This document shows positions 22,886 to 32,060 of a stretch of DNA of 64,000 nt, one piece after another (positions within the stretch are counted from its first letter, which is position 1; each line of letters opens with the position of its first letter). This stretch comes from Streptoverticillium olivoreticuli subsp. olivoreticuli (GTDB lineage: Bacteria; Actinomycetota; Actinomycetes; Streptomycetales; Streptomycetaceae). The stretch is from contig NZ_CP031455.1 of the NCBI RefSeq assembly GCF_003391135.1, positions 5,316,001-5,380,000 on the forward strand. Direction: 5' to 3'. Under the pieces are notes generated by a model. It was not told the origin of the DNA, ran no database searches, and worked only from the letters and a program-made list of their open reading frames with translations. The translations under genes were made by a program, and so were the position numbers.

Positions 22886-24003
22886 ACCAGCAGTTCCCTG
22901 GCGGACCCCTGCGCGGTGAAGGTCCGGTTGATGGCGGTTCGGGCGAGGGCCGGAGCGACGGTACGACGCCCGGAGCGCCCGAGTCCGGGGCGCTCGACGA
23001 GCAGGCCCTGCGGCGGCTGCTGCGCGGCGCCGTCGACGAGCTCGAGCCGTCCGCCGACGCGCTGGAGCAGCTGCGGCGCGCCGTGCCCGCCCGGCGTACG
23101 CGCCGCCGCCAGGCCCTCGTCGGGGTCGCGGCCGCGGTGATCCTCGGCGGTGCGGCGCTGCCCGCGCTCCTGCATGTCGCGAGCACCGGTGGCATCACCG
23201 AGGAGCGTCACACCAACACCGCCAGCGCGCACAACAGTCAGCAGGAGGCCGACGAGGGCCTGGGCGACGGGGTCGCCGAGGGCGGGCGGGCCCGCCCGGA
23301 CAGCCCCCCGGTCGGCAAGGACCGCGAGGCCGACGAGGGCCGCAGGCCCGACGGCAACAAGCCGGACAACGAGATCAAGCCGTCCGGCTCCCCGGGCGGC
23401 AGCATCCCCGACCCCGGGAACACCTTCGCCGCGATCTCGCCCACGTGCGACCGCGACCAGCTGGGCAGGGGCACCGGCACGGTCGGCGCCGCCGACAAGG
23501 ACGGCCGGGTCTACGGCGCCTTCCGCGTCGTCAACATCTCCCGCTCCGTCTGTACGGTGGCGGGGCCGGGCACGGTGGCCGCCAGCGCGCGCGGCAGTGC
23601 CGACAGCGCGCGCGTCTCCGTCGTGGACCACACGCCCGGCGACGCCGCGACCGGGCTGCCCAACCCGACGGCCGAGCCCAGCGAGGTCATCCTCCAGCCC
23701 GGCCAGGCGTACGAGGTGAAGTTCGCCTGGATCCCGGCCCCGGACGGCGGCCGCAGCGGATGCGCGAAGAACACGGGCGGGGCGACGCCCTCGCCGGGCG
23801 GCAGCGCGGCACCGCCGGCGGCGGGCGCGTCCGCCGCCGAGAACCGGCCCACGGCCGCCGACCCCGGGCCGCCCCCGCCTCCGGCGAGCGTGGTGCTCAG
23901 CCACACACCGGACGTGGGCGAGCCCGCGATAGCGGACACGAAGATCGGCGACGCGTGCGCGGGCACCGTGTACCGGACCGGTCCTCTGGCGACGGCGCCG
24001 TAG
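22882..24003 (+). CDS. Single-pass membrane protein paired with sigma factor; DUF4232-like exterior
   Basis: The protein is 373 residues. A cytoplasmic ~75 residues with L-R-R-L-L-R-G-A-V-D-E-L-E-P-S is followed by one membrane segment (about 78-98: L-V-G-V-A-A-A-V-I-L-G-G) and a charged, disordered linker. An outside domain from about 190 holds Cys residues and V-V-N-I-S-R-S-V-C-T-V-A-G-P-G, like the DUF4232 domain of exported actinobacterial proteins. The ATGA overlap with the ECF sigma gene and the inside-TM-outside layout suggest control of that sigma factor. There is no canonical zinc anti-sigma H-x3-C-x2-C motif, so the role is inferred. Confidence 0.7.
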   Translation: MNQQFPGGPLRGEGPVDGGSGEGRSDGTTPGAPESGALDEQALRRLLRGAVDELEPSADALEQLRRAVPARRTRRRQALVGVAAAVILGGAALPALLHVASTGGITEERHTNTASAHNSQQEADEGLGDGVAEGGRARPDSPPVGKDREADEGRRPDGNKPDNEIKPSGSPGGSIPDPGNTFAAISPTCDRDQLGRGTGTVGAADKDGRVYGAFRVVNISRSVCTVAGPGTVAASARGSADSARVSVVDHTPGDAATGLPNPTAEPSEVILQPGQAYEVKFAWIPAPDGGRSGCAKNTGGATPSPGGSAAPPAAGASAAENRPTAADPGPPPPPASVVLSHTPDVGEPAIADTKIGDACAGTVYRTGPLATAP

Positions 24004-24132
24004 CCGGTGCGGCAACCGGGGCTCCGCCCCGGACCGTGCTGACGGGTGCGAGGGACTCGCGCTCTCCGGCGCACCCGAGCGAGATCCGGGGCCGCCCGCC
24101 GCGGGCGCCGCGCATGCCCGTACCGTGGGGGT

Positions 24133-25038
24133 GTGTATCGGTTCCTGCTGACTTCCCGCTGGTGGGGGATCAACGCCTTCGCCGTACTGTCGATCCCCTT
24201 CTGCCTCCTCATGGGCAGCTGGCAGCTCGGTCGTTTCGAAACCCGCGTCGACTCGCACCGCGCGGCGCAGACGCAGGCCGATGACGCCCGTACCGCCACC
24301 GCCGAGCCACTGGCCGAGCTGCTGCCGGTCAGCACCGAGACCTCCGGCCGCCGGGCCGTCGCCGTCGGGCGCTACGACACCGAGCACCAGCTGCTCGTCC
24401 CCGACCGGGATCTGGACGAGCGCAAGGGCTTCTACGTCCTCACCCTGCTGCGGACCGACGGCGGCAAGGCGCTGCCCGTCGTCCGCGGCTGGCTGCCCGG
24501 CGACGCGGACTCCAGGTCCGACGCCGCCGCCGTGCCCGCTCCGCCGGCCGGCCATGTCACCGTCACCGGTGCCCTGCAGTCCTCGGAGAGCCCGGGCTCC
24601 AGGGGCGTACGGGCCGGGGGCCTGCCCAAGGGACAGCTCGGCATCATCAGCGCGGCCACGCTGGTCAACCTCGTGCCGTACGAGGTGTACGACGCGTGGA
24701 TCACCGCGCCCGAGGCACAGGGGGCGATGACGCCCGTGCCCCCGGCCGCCGCGCCCGGCAGCGGTCTGGACCTCAAGGCCTTCCAGAACCTCGGCTACAC
24801 CGGTGAGTGGTTCGTCTTCGCCGGCTTCGTCGTCTTCATGTGGTTCCGGCTCTTCCGCCGCGAGGCCGAGGCCGCGCGGGATCTCGCGCTCGGCATCGCC
24901 CCGGACGAGCCCGCCGAGCCCGCCGAGCCGGCCGGACCGGCCGGCCCCGCGGGCACCGAAGGGTCTACCCCTCCGAGCGGCCCGGACGACGGCCCAGGTG
25001 ACGCTCCGCAAAAGCGATCTCCAGCCGGAGCTGCTTGA
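24133..25038 (+). CDS. SURF1 family protein
   Basis: The protein is 301 residues, an assembly factor for cytochrome c oxidase (aa3) in the membrane. It has the SURF1 plan: a membrane segment near the N-terminus (about 12-30, after R-F-L-L-T-S-R-W-W), an outside domain with G-x-W-Q-L-x-R and P-V-V-R-G-W-L-P, and a second segment near 218-237 (W-F-V-F-A-G-F-V-V-F-M-W). GTG at 24133 stands six bases after TACCGT, a leaderless promoter spacing. A Pro/Ala/Glu tail follows. Its last 74 bases overlap the 3' end of the convergent peptidase gene. Confidence 0.88.
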   Translation: MYRFLLTSRWWGINAFAVLSIPFCLLMGSWQLGRFETRVDSHRAAQTQADDARTATAEPLAELLPVSTETSGRRAVAVGRYDTEHQLLVPDRDLDERKGFYVLTLLRTDGGKALPVVRGWLPGDADSRSDAAAVPAPPAGHVTVTGALQSSESPGSRGVRAGGLPKGQLGIISAATLVNLVPYEVYDAWITAPEAQGAMTPVPPAAAPGSGLDLKAFQNLGYTGEWFVFAGFVVFMWFRLFRREAEAARDLALGIAPDEPAEPAEPAGPAGPAGTEGSTPPSGPDDGPGDAPQKRSPAGAA

Positions 25039-26854
25039 CCCGCTCCTCCACCACCAGTGAGCCGTGGCCCGCGTCGTAGCGGTACACCTCCAGGGGGTGG
25101 GCGCGGTCCTTCAGCCGGTCGACGTAGTTCTCGATCTGGCGGATCGGGCAGCGCGGGTCGTTCATGCCCGCCGAGATGTAGACGGGCGCGCGCACCTCGT
25201 CGACGTACGTCAGTGGTGACGACGCCGCATAGCGCTCCGGCACCTCTTCCGGGGTGCCGCCCAGCAGCGTGCGGTCCAGGGCCTTCAGCGCCTCCATCTC
25301 GTCGTGATAGGCCGTCACATAGTCGGCGACGGGCACGGCCGCCAGGCCGAGCGCCCAGGCGTCCGGCTGGGTGCCCAGGCCCAGCAGGGTCAGATAGCCG
25401 CCCCACGAGCCGCCCGCGAGGACCAGCCGCCCGGGGTCGGCGAGGCCGGACGCCACGGCCCAGTCACGCACCGCCGCGATGTCCTCGAGCTCGATCAGGC
25501 CCACCCGGTGCTTGAGGGCGTCCGTCCAGGCGCGGCCGTAGCCGGTCGAGCCGCGGTAGTTGACGCGGACGACCGCGAAGCCGTGGTCGACCCAGGCCGC
25601 GGGCCCGGCGGCGAAGACGTCGCTGTCGTGCCACGTCGGGCCGCCGTGGACGTCGAAGACCGTCGGGAAGGGGCCCTCGCCCTCCGGCTTCTGCACCAGG
25701 GCGTGCACCTTGCCGCCCGGCCCCTCCACCCAGGCGTCGGAGACCGGGACCGAGTGCGGGGCGCGGCCGATGGCGCCCGGCACGCGCGGCGGCTCCAGCA
25801 CCAGCTGCCCGCTCGTGGAGCGGACGGCGGGCGGCGTCGCCGCCGAGGACCACAGGAACTCCACCGTGCCGTCCGGGCGCGGCAGCGCTCCGGAGACGGT
25901 GCCCTCGGGGGTGTCGAGCCTGCTGAGGCCGCCGTCGGCCAGGTCGTACCGCCACAGCTCGCTGCGCGCCCGGTAGCTGTGCTCGACGAGCAGCGCGGAG
26001 CCGTCCGGATACCAGTCGGCGTGCAGGTCGCCGGGGAGGTCGAGGGCCAGCGCGGTCTCCTCGCCGGTCGCCGCGTCCCACAGCATGGGCTCCCAGCGGC
26101 CGCGCCGCTGGTGCCCGACCAGCAGCCGGCAGTCGCCGTCGACCGGTGCGAAGCCCATGGCGGTCAGCCCCAGCTCCTCGGTGCCGCCGCGGGTGTCGTC
26201 CAGCTCGGCGACGGTGGTGCCGTCGGTGCGGACGATCCGGATCGCCGAGTGCATGGCGTCGCCGTGCTCGGTGTGCTCGATGGCGATCAGGGTGCCGTCG
26301 TGGGAGAGGTCGCCGACGCCCGCGGACTCCTCGTGGTGGTAGATCTCGACGGGCTCGGCGCCGGGGCGCGCCACATGGACGGTCGAACCCCCCTTGTCCG
26401 TGGACCGGCCGACGACCGCGGTGCCGTCCCTCCCCAGGGCCAGGCCGCCGGGATAGGAGGGGGCCAGGCCGGGCGCGGCCGGCTCGTCGGCCCCGCCGTG
26501 GAAGGGCTGGCGCATCCAGATGCCGAACTCGTCGCCGTCCGAATCGGAGAACCACCAGATCCATTCGCCGTCCGGCGACAGCACGCCGCCCGTCGTGCCG
26601 TTCGGCCGGTCGGTCGCCCGGCGCTGCTCGCCCGTCGCGCGGTCCCACGCGTACAGCTCGAAGGTGCCCGTCACGTTCGAGACGAACAGCGAGCGGTCCG
26701 GGGCGTCCTCGGCCCACTGCGGCAGCCCGACCCGCGGTGCCCGGAAGCGCTTCTCCCAGTCCGGCATGGCCGCCTGTGCCGCCGCCTCGCCCGGCGCGGC
26801 CCCCTCGCCCTGCGTGATCCCGCCGGTCCGCTCGGCCCCGTTGCTCTCAGTCAT
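24965..26854 (-). CDS. S9 family prolyl oligopeptidase-like serine peptidase
   Basis: The protein is 629 residues. The N-terminal ~370 residues are a beta-propeller (repeated S-P-D-G-x-W/x-W blades such as L-S-P-D-G-E-W-I-W-W-F-S at 92-103). The C-terminal part is an alpha/beta hydrolase with Ser483 (G-G-S-W-G-G), Asp567 (N-D-P-R-C-P) and His597 (D-A-G-H-G-S). It has no signal peptide, so it is probably a cytoplasmic oligo- or acylaminoacyl peptidase. Its C-terminus is encoded in a 74-bp convergent overlap with SURF1. Confidence 0.9.
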   Translation of the reverse strand: MTESNGAERTGGITQGEGAAPGEAAAQAAMPDWEKRFRAPRVGLPQWAEDAPDRSLFVSNVTGTFELYAWDRATGEQRRATDRPNGTTGGVLSPDGEWIWWFSDSDGDEFGIWMRQPFHGGADEPAAPGLAPSYPGGLALGRDGTAVVGRSTDKGGSTVHVARPGAEPVEIYHHEESAGVGDLSHDGTLIAIEHTEHGDAMHSAIRIVRTDGTTVAELDDTRGGTEELGLTAMGFAPVDGDCRLLVGHQRRGRWEPMLWDAATGEETALALDLPGDLHADWYPDGSALLVEHSYRARSELWRYDLADGGLSRLDTPEGTVSGALPRPDGTVEFLWSSAATPPAVRSTSGQLVLEPPRVPGAIGRAPHSVPVSDAWVEGPGGKVHALVQKPEGEGPFPTVFDVHGGPTWHDSDVFAAGPAAWVDHGFAVVRVNYRGSTGYGRAWTDALKHRVGLIELEDIAAVRDWAVASGLADPGRLVLAGGSWGGYLTLLGLGTQPDAWALGLAAVPVADYVTAYHDEMEALKALDRTLLGGTPEEVPERYAASSPLTYVDEVRAPVYISAGMNDPRCPIRQIENYVDRLKDRAHPLEVYRYDAGHGSLVVEERVKQLRLEIAFAERHLGRRPGRSEG

Positions 26855-26981
26855 GGCCCCATTCTGCGCTGTCGGCCGGGCAACGTGCTTCGGGGTGCCA
26901 CAGCCTGTGGATAACTTCCCGGGCCGACGCGCTCCACCGGCACGGAACTTCAGCCTCCGGTCCGCTGCCCGGGGCGCCGGA

Positions 26982-27869
26982 TCACGAGCGGTCGCCGCGG
27001 CTCGCGAAGACGGCCAGCCGGGATCCCTCCTCGTCGTCGAAGCCGTCCAGGAAGGCCGCGAGCGTGTCGGTGAGGTGCTCGGGCGACCGTGCGCGGAACA
27101 GCACCGGCTGGTACCCCGAGACGCGGTAGTGCGTCCGCACCATGGCGTGGGGGTCCAACTCGCGGATCTCGCACCGCCCCAGCTGCGCGAGCTCCCCGGA
27201 GGAGGAGAGCAGCGCCGCGCCGTACGCCTTGGTCTCCCCGCGGTCCGCCATGACGCCGAACTCCAGCGTGAACCAGTACACCCGGCTGATCAGGTCCAGG
27301 GCCTCGCGCGTACGGACCCGCAGGGCCGCCCGCCCGAAGAGGCGGTAGAGCTCGGCGAAGCGGGGGGAGGACAGGTGGATGCCGTGCCCGAACACGTCGT
27401 GGATCACGTCAGGTTCGGGCGTGTACAGCGGTATCGAGGGGTGCCGCACGAACTGCACGGCGTGGAAGTACCCGCGCTCCATCGAGCCGAGGAAGCGCCG
27501 GTTCTCCACGAACCCCCCGGCCAATGTGAACGTAAACCCCGACAACTCCCGCATTCTGGCGCTCACTTCCGCGTGCTGCGGAATGTGGTCCGCGGGCACG
27601 GGCGCGTCCTCGGCGGCCTCCAGGACCGCGCGGTGCGCGTGCTCGTGGTGCGCGCCGGTCAGCGCCGCGTGGGCCGTGCGCCAGGTCGCGTGCTCGCTCT
27701 CGGTGTACGTCACGTGCGGCGAGGGGTCGCCCACCCGGTGCCCGCGGGCCAGCCGTACCAGCGCCGCCCGCCGCTCCAGATACCGCCTGTCGCGCCGCCC
27801 GGGGTGCTCCGCCGCCCTCCCCAGGCGCCCGTCCGGCGCGACCGGTGTCCGCATCCACGCATCGCTCAT
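26982..27869 (-). CDS. Aromatic amino acid hydroxylase (phenylalanine 4-monooxygenase type)
   Basis: The protein is 295 residues, the length of bacterial PheH without a regulatory domain. The iron ligands of the 2-His-1-carboxylate site are visible: His157 and His162 in P-D-V-I-H-D-V-F-G-H and Glu203 in Y-W-F-T-L-E-F-G-V. It would hydroxylate phenylalanine to tyrosine with tetrahydrobiopterin and O2, although substrate choice among aromatic amino acids cannot be read by eye. ATG at 27869. It stands alone and is divergent from a DUF4190/DUF4352-type membrane protein. Confidence 0.87.
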   Translation of the reverse strand: MSDAWMRTPVAPDGRLGRAAEHPGRRDRRYLERRAALVRLARGHRVGDPSPHVTYTESEHATWRTAHAALTGAHHEHAHRAVLEAAEDAPVPADHIPQHAEVSARMRELSGFTFTLAGGFVENRRFLGSMERGYFHAVQFVRHPSIPLYTPEPDVIHDVFGHGIHLSSPRFAELYRLFGRAALRVRTREALDLISRVYWFTLEFGVMADRGETKAYGAALLSSSGELAQLGRCEIRELDPHAMVRTHYRVSGYQPVLFRARSPEHLTDTLAAFLDGFDDEEGSRLAVFASRGDRS

Positions 27870-28061
27870 GACACACAAGGTGCCCATGTCGATCCGAACA
27901 GTAACCACGGTGATGACCGGGTCCGCGAGGTGCACCGGGGTGCCGTTGTCGTCCGGCGTGCGGGATACGCTTCGCCAATATTTGCCTAAAAGTTGATAAA
28001 GATCCTCAAGATCGTCCGCACTGTCCCAGCCTTCTCCGTACCGCCTCAGAAAGCCGCGTGC

Positions 28062-29195
28062 ATGACCACCCCGCCGCCGACCCCTCCTCCGCCGCCGCCC
28101 GGAACGGAGCCGTCTGGAACAGAGTCGTCCGGAACAGAGCCCACCGGGACGCAGCCGCTCGGAACGGAGCTCCCCGCAACGGAGGCCCCCGCAACGGAGG
28201 CCCCTGCAACAGAGCTCCCTGCAACAGAGCCTCCTGCGACGGAGCCGCCCGGAACGCCGCCCGGAACACAGCCGCCGGGCATGCCCTTCGGCGCGCAGCC
28301 GCCCGGCATGCCTCCGCACATGCGGCCGCCGGGAATGCCCGGCATGCAGCCGCCGGGAATGCAGCCCCCGCCGCCTTACTGGGGGATGCCGCCGGCGCCG
28401 CCGCTCGGCTTTCCCCCGCCGCCGCCCGGGCCGCCCAGCAACGGCGCCGGGATCACGGCGCTGGTGCTCGGTGTCATCGGCCTGGGCTGCGGATTCGTGC
28501 CGTTCCTCTTCTGGCTCACGGTGCTCCTGGGGATCCTCGCCCTCATCTTCGGCATCGTCGGCTGGAGCCGCGCGCGCGACGGTGTGGCGACGAACAAGCC
28601 GATGGCGATCGCGGGCACCGTGCTCGGCGGCATCGCCTGCGCCCTGTCCGTCGTCGGCCTGCTGCTGACCGTCAGCTTCGTCCGCGAAGTGAAGAGGGAC
28701 ATCGACAAGGAGACCAAGGAGCTGGAGTCGTCCGCCAGCGCGGATCCCTCGCCCTCCGAGGAGGACGACGGCCGGACGAAGGCGGACAGCCACACCCTCG
28801 ACTTCGGCAAGACGGCCCGCTACGCCAACGGTCTCAAGGTCACGGTCGCGCAGCCGGAGAAGACCGAACTCAGCGAGCACAGCGCCAAGGAGGGCTACGT
28901 CGCCTACATGGTCGTCGTGACCATCGACAACGGCACGGACAAGACCGTGGACCTCGACCTGACCACGGTCAAGGCGCGCGACGGCGACGGCGCGGGCCTG
29001 GAGCGCACCTACGACTTCCGCAAGGGCGTCAGCTTCAACCAGGGCATCGCCGGCCGCCCGCACGCGGGCAAGTCGCTCACCGGCACCTACGTCTACCTGG
29101 TGCCCGAGAAGAAGGCCGGCGACCGCATGGAGATCAGCGTCGAACCGGGCTCGATCACCTACAAGGAAGCCGCGTGGAGCGGCCCGGTCAAGTGA
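28062..29195 (+). CDS. Membrane lipoprotein-like DUF4190/DUF4352 protein with repetitive N-terminus
   Basis: The protein is 377 residues. Residues 5-125 are a low-complexity Pro/Thr/Gly/Glu run built from tandem G-T-E-P-S / A-T-E-A-P-like units and then P-P-G-M units. Two membrane segments (about 128-175 and 185-210; DUF4190-like) follow, then a charged linker and a C-terminal beta domain of the DUF4352/telokin-like kind (Y-A-N-G-L-K-V-T-V onwards). Such proteins sit in the membrane with the beta domain outside. Function is unknown. ATG 28062 was preferred over in-frame codons back to 27993, which would add a basic tail. A terminator hairpin follows. Confidence 0.78.
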   Translation: MTTPPPTPPPPPPGTEPSGTESSGTEPTGTQPLGTELPATEAPATEAPATELPATEPPATEPPGTPPGTQPPGMPFGAQPPGMPPHMRPPGMPGMQPPGMQPPPPYWGMPPAPPLGFPPPPPGPPSNGAGITALVLGVIGLGCGFVPFLFWLTVLLGILALIFGIVGWSRARDGVATNKPMAIAGTVLGGIACALSVVGLLLTVSFVREVKRDIDKETKELESSASADPSPSEEDDGRTKADSHTLDFGKTARYANGLKVTVAQPEKTELSEHSAKEGYVAYMVVVTIDNGTDKTVDLDLTTVKARDGDGAGLERTYDFRKGVSFNQGIAGRPHAGKSLTGTYVYLVPEKKAGDRMEISVEPGSITYKEAAWSGPVK

Positions 29196-29218
29196 CGGGA
29201 CGCGGCGCGTAGACGACC

Positions 29219-29253
29219 GGAGGGCCGGAGCGGCGACATCGCTCCGGCCCTCC
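29219..29253 (+). terminator. Rho-independent-like hairpin
   Basis: A perfect 14-bp stem (ggagggccggagcg, 29219-29232; cgctccggccctcc, 29240-29253) with a 7-base loop lies 24 bases after the DUF4190/DUF4352 gene. It has no T-run, as is common for Streptomyces hairpin terminators. Confidence 0.65.
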
Positions 29254-29381
29254 GCGCTTCCACGCCCGTGCGGGCCCACCCGCCGAAGCCGTACGGCACC
29301 CCCCGACGCCATCTGTGAATTCCCCGCCGGATCTGCCCCAATGGCCCCATGGACGCGTCCCCATGAGGCCGAGGAGGTCCC

Positions 29382-30746
29382 GTGGCACAGATCAGGCTCG
29401 GTGAGGGAGCGGCGGCCCGGGGGACCGGGCGGGGGGCGGTGCCCAGGCGGGTGCATCTGGTGGCCGTGCTCGGAGGGCTGTCCGGTGTGCTCTACGGATA
29501 CGACTCCGGCGCGATATCCGGCGCGCTCGACCCGCTGACCTCGCGCTTCGGTCTGAGCTCCACCGAACAGGGGCTGGTCACCAGCCTCATCCTGCTCGGC
29601 GCGCTGCCCGCCATCGTCGGCGGCGCGCTGGCCGCGCGGCGCTGGGACAGGCGGCAGCTGCTGATCGTGGCCGGTGGGATCTTCGTCGTCGGCTCGGTCG
29701 GCTGCGGCGTGGCGCCGGACGCTGCGGTGCTGATGGCCTCGCGCTTCGTGCTCGGCTTCGCCGTCGGCCTGGCGAACATGTTCGGCCTGATCCACCTCAG
29801 CGAGCTCGCGCCGAAGCAGCTGCGCGGGCGGATCACCGCGCTGTACCAACTCGCCGTCAACGTCGGCATCCTGCTCGCCTACACCGTCGACGACGCCCTT
29901 TCTGCGGCCGGTGCCTGGCGGTGGATGCTGGGGCTCGGCGCGCTCCCCGCGGTCGTCTTCCTGGCCGGGATGGCGGCGAGCCCCGCCGGACCGCGCTGGC
30001 TGATGACGCGCGGGCGCGAGTCCGAGGCGCGGCGGGTGCTGGGCCTGCTGCGCCCCGACGGGCGGGCGGCCGACGACGAGGTGCGGGAGATCCGCGAGAG
30101 CCTCGCCGAACAGCACGCCGGACCACGCGAGTTGCTGGGCACCTACCGCCCGGCGCTGCGCATCATCCTGACGCTGACGTTCTTCCAGGTCTTCACCGGG
30201 ATCAACGCGGTGGTGTACTACGCGCCGGTCATCTTCTCCCACGTCGCCGGGGGAGGGGAGGCCGAGGCGGGCACCATGGCGAACTACGGCGTCGGCGCCG
30301 CGCTCGTCCTGTCGACCGCCCTCTCCCTCCCCTTCATCGAACGCGCCGGACGCGTAAAGCTGTTGACGCTCTCCCTGGCCGCGCAGGCGCCTCCCATGGT
30401 CGCCCTCGCGGCCTTCCCCGACGTCACCGTGCTCGCCGTCGCGTGCGTCTTCCTCTACACCTTCGCCTTCGGGTTCGGCCTGGGCCCGGTCTTCTGGCTG
30501 TACTGCCCCGAGGCGCTCCCGCTGCGGGCCCGCGCGATCGGCATGGGCGTGGTGACCTTCACCCAGTACCTCGGCAACTTCGTCTTCTCCCTGGCCTTCC
30601 CCGACACCCTGGACGCCATGGGCAGTTCGGTCTTCCTGGTCTTCGCCGCGCTCTCCGCGGCGGGCGCGTGGTACGTCGCGAGGAGGGTGCCGGAGACGGC
30701 GGGGCGGTCCCTGGAGGAGATCGAACGGCACTGGAGGCACACATGA
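29382..30746 (+). CDS. Sugar porter-family MFS transporter
   Basis: The protein is 454 residues with 12 membrane segments. It imports a sugar or polyol, probably with protons. Family motifs are visible: G-Y-D-S-G-A-I-S-G-A-L in the first helix, R-R-W-D-R-R between helices 2 and 3, R-F-V-L-G-F-A-V-G, and the P-E-T-A/G-R-S-L-E-E-I-E C-terminal signature. Such signatures are typical of xylose, arabinose, myo-inositol and glucose porters. GTG at 29382. It is ATGA-coupled to an aldo/keto reductase, suggesting import and oxidation of one sugar. Confidence 0.88.
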   Translation: MAQIRLGEGAAARGTGRGAVPRRVHLVAVLGGLSGVLYGYDSGAISGALDPLTSRFGLSSTEQGLVTSLILLGALPAIVGGALAARRWDRRQLLIVAGGIFVVGSVGCGVAPDAAVLMASRFVLGFAVGLANMFGLIHLSELAPKQLRGRITALYQLAVNVGILLAYTVDDALSAAGAWRWMLGLGALPAVVFLAGMAASPAGPRWLMTRGRESEARRVLGLLRPDGRAADDEVREIRESLAEQHAGPRELLGTYRPALRIILTLTFFQVFTGINAVVYYAPVIFSHVAGGGEAEAGTMANYGVGAALVLSTALSLPFIERAGRVKLLTLSLAAQAPPMVALAAFPDVTVLAVACVFLYTFAFGFGLGPVFWLYCPEALPLRARAIGMGVVTFTQYLGNFVFSLAFPDTLDAMGSSVFLVFAALSAAGAWYVARRVPETAGRSLEEIERHWRHT

Positions 30747-31726
30747 ACACCGCCGTACCGGGCGGCCCCACCGGCCGTGGCGTGCTCGGCGGGTCCGGCG
30801 TGCCGGTCACCCGGCTGGGGCTGGGCGGGGCGGCGCTCGGCGGCCTGTTCCGGCCGGTTTCGGAGGAGCGGGCGGTACGGACCGTACGGGCGGCCTGGGA
30901 CGCGGGCATCCGCTACTTCGACACCGCCCCGCACTACGGCGCCGGACTGTCCGAGGAACGGCTCGGCGCGGCCCTGTCCGGGCTGCCCCGCGGGGAGTTC
31001 ACCGTCTCCACCAAGGTCGGCCGGCTGCTCGTGGCCGGATCCGGAGCGGACGGTACGGAGTTCACCGGCGCCCCGGACCGGGCCAGGGTGCGCGACTACA
31101 GCCGGGACGGTGTCCTGCGCAGCGTCGAGGAGAGCCTGCGCCGGCTCGGCCTCGACCGGGTCGACGTGCTCTACATCCACGACCCGGACGAGCACTGGGC
31201 GCAGGCGGTCGGGGAGGCGTACCCCACGCTGGCCCGGCTGCGCGACGAAGGCGTGGTCGGGGCGATAGGGGCCGGCATGAACCAGACGGCGATGCTGGCC
31301 CGCTTCGTCGCCGAGACCGACGTGGACGTGGTGCTGTGCGCGGGCCGGTGCAGCCTGCTCGACGGCAGCGCGCAACGCGAACTCTTCCCCCTGTGCGAGC
31401 GGCGCGGCGTCGCGGTGGTGGCCGCCGGGGTCTTCAACAGCGGGATCCTCGCCGACCCCGGGACGGACGCGCGCTACGACTACGCCCCGGCGCCCGCGGC
31501 GACCGTGGCCCGCGCCCGCCGCATGGCGGCCCTCTGCGAGCGCCACGGCGTCCCCCTCCCGGCCGCGGCCCTGGCCTGGCCCGCCCGCCACCCGGCGGTG
31601 GCATCGGTCCTGGTGGGAATGCGCAGCGCGGAGGAGGTGGCGGCGAACACGCGATGGGCGGCCACGGCCGTCCCTCCGGCCCTGTGGCGGGACCTGGCGG
31701 GGGCCGGGCTGCTGCCGGGGGAGTGA
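30743..31726 (+). CDS. Aldo/keto reductase (sugar dehydrogenase-like)
   Basis: The protein is 327 residues with a TIM-barrel AKR fold. It has Y-F-D-T-A-P-H-Y-G at about 55-63 (Asp and Tyr of the catalytic tetrad), S-T-K-V-G-R (Lys) and V-L-Y-I-H-D-P-D (His). The spread of motifs and G-x-F-N-S-G-I-L match the L-fucose/D-arabinose dehydrogenase and pyridoxal dehydrogenase branch, which oxidises sugars or pyridoxal with NAD(P). The ATG overlaps the porter stop. The substrate is probably the imported sugar (inference). Confidence 0.85.
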   Translation: MNTAVPGGPTGRGVLGGSGVPVTRLGLGGAALGGLFRPVSEERAVRTVRAAWDAGIRYFDTAPHYGAGLSEERLGAALSGLPRGEFTVSTKVGRLLVAGSGADGTEFTGAPDRARVRDYSRDGVLRSVEESLRRLGLDRVDVLYIHDPDEHWAQAVGEAYPTLARLRDEGVVGAIGAGMNQTAMLARFVAETDVDVVLCAGRCSLLDGSAQRELFPLCERRGVAVVAAGVFNSGILADPGTDARYDYAPAPAATVARARRMAALCERHGVPLPAAALAWPARHPAVASVLVGMRSAEEVAANTRWAATAVPPALWRDLAGAGLLPGE

Positions 31727-31739
31727 CCGGGGGAGCGCG

Positions 31740-32012
31740 TCAGCCGCGCTTCTCCTCCTCGGCCTCCATGAGCCGGATGCCCTGGTGCGTCAGCGCGACC
31801 ATCGTGGGTGTGTTGCCCGCCGTCCAGTCGACCGTGATGAGACCCTCGCCCACCAAATAGGTGCAGGCGGCGGCCAGATCCTCTTCGGGGACACCGAGGT
31901 CGTCGTGCAGCTTCGCTCCGGTGACGCCGAGAAGGCGGTTGCCTTCGGTGGCCTCGTAGAGAGCCTGCAAGACCTTTTCGCGGTAGGTCTTCCGTTCACG
32001 AAGCGTTGCCAT
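31740..32012 (-). CDS. Small winged-helix-like protein
   Basis: The protein is 90 residues. R-E-K-V-L-Q-A-L-Y-E-A-T-E-G-N, then T-G-A-K-L-H-D-D-L-G-V-P-E-E-D-L and L-V-G-E-G-L-I-T-V-D have the rhythm of a winged helix-turn-helix. The C-terminal T-H-Q-G-I-R-L-M-E-A is the common end of such domains. It is probably DNA-binding, but could be a protein-interaction version. It precedes two more small minus-strand genes. Target unknown. Confidence 0.7.
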   Translation of the reverse strand: MATLRERKTYREKVLQALYEATEGNRLLGVTGAKLHDDLGVPEEDLAAACTYLVGEGLITVDWTAGNTPTMVALTHQGIRLMEAEEEKRG

Positions 32013-32060
32013 GACTGCCGCCCTTCCGTACGCGCCGCTGCCCCCGCGACGTACCCGCCC

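Noticed and set aside
27870..30740. Long minus-strand frame extending upstream of the aromatic hydroxylase
   Set aside because: It is antisense to two good plus-strand genes. The hydroxylase begins at 27869.
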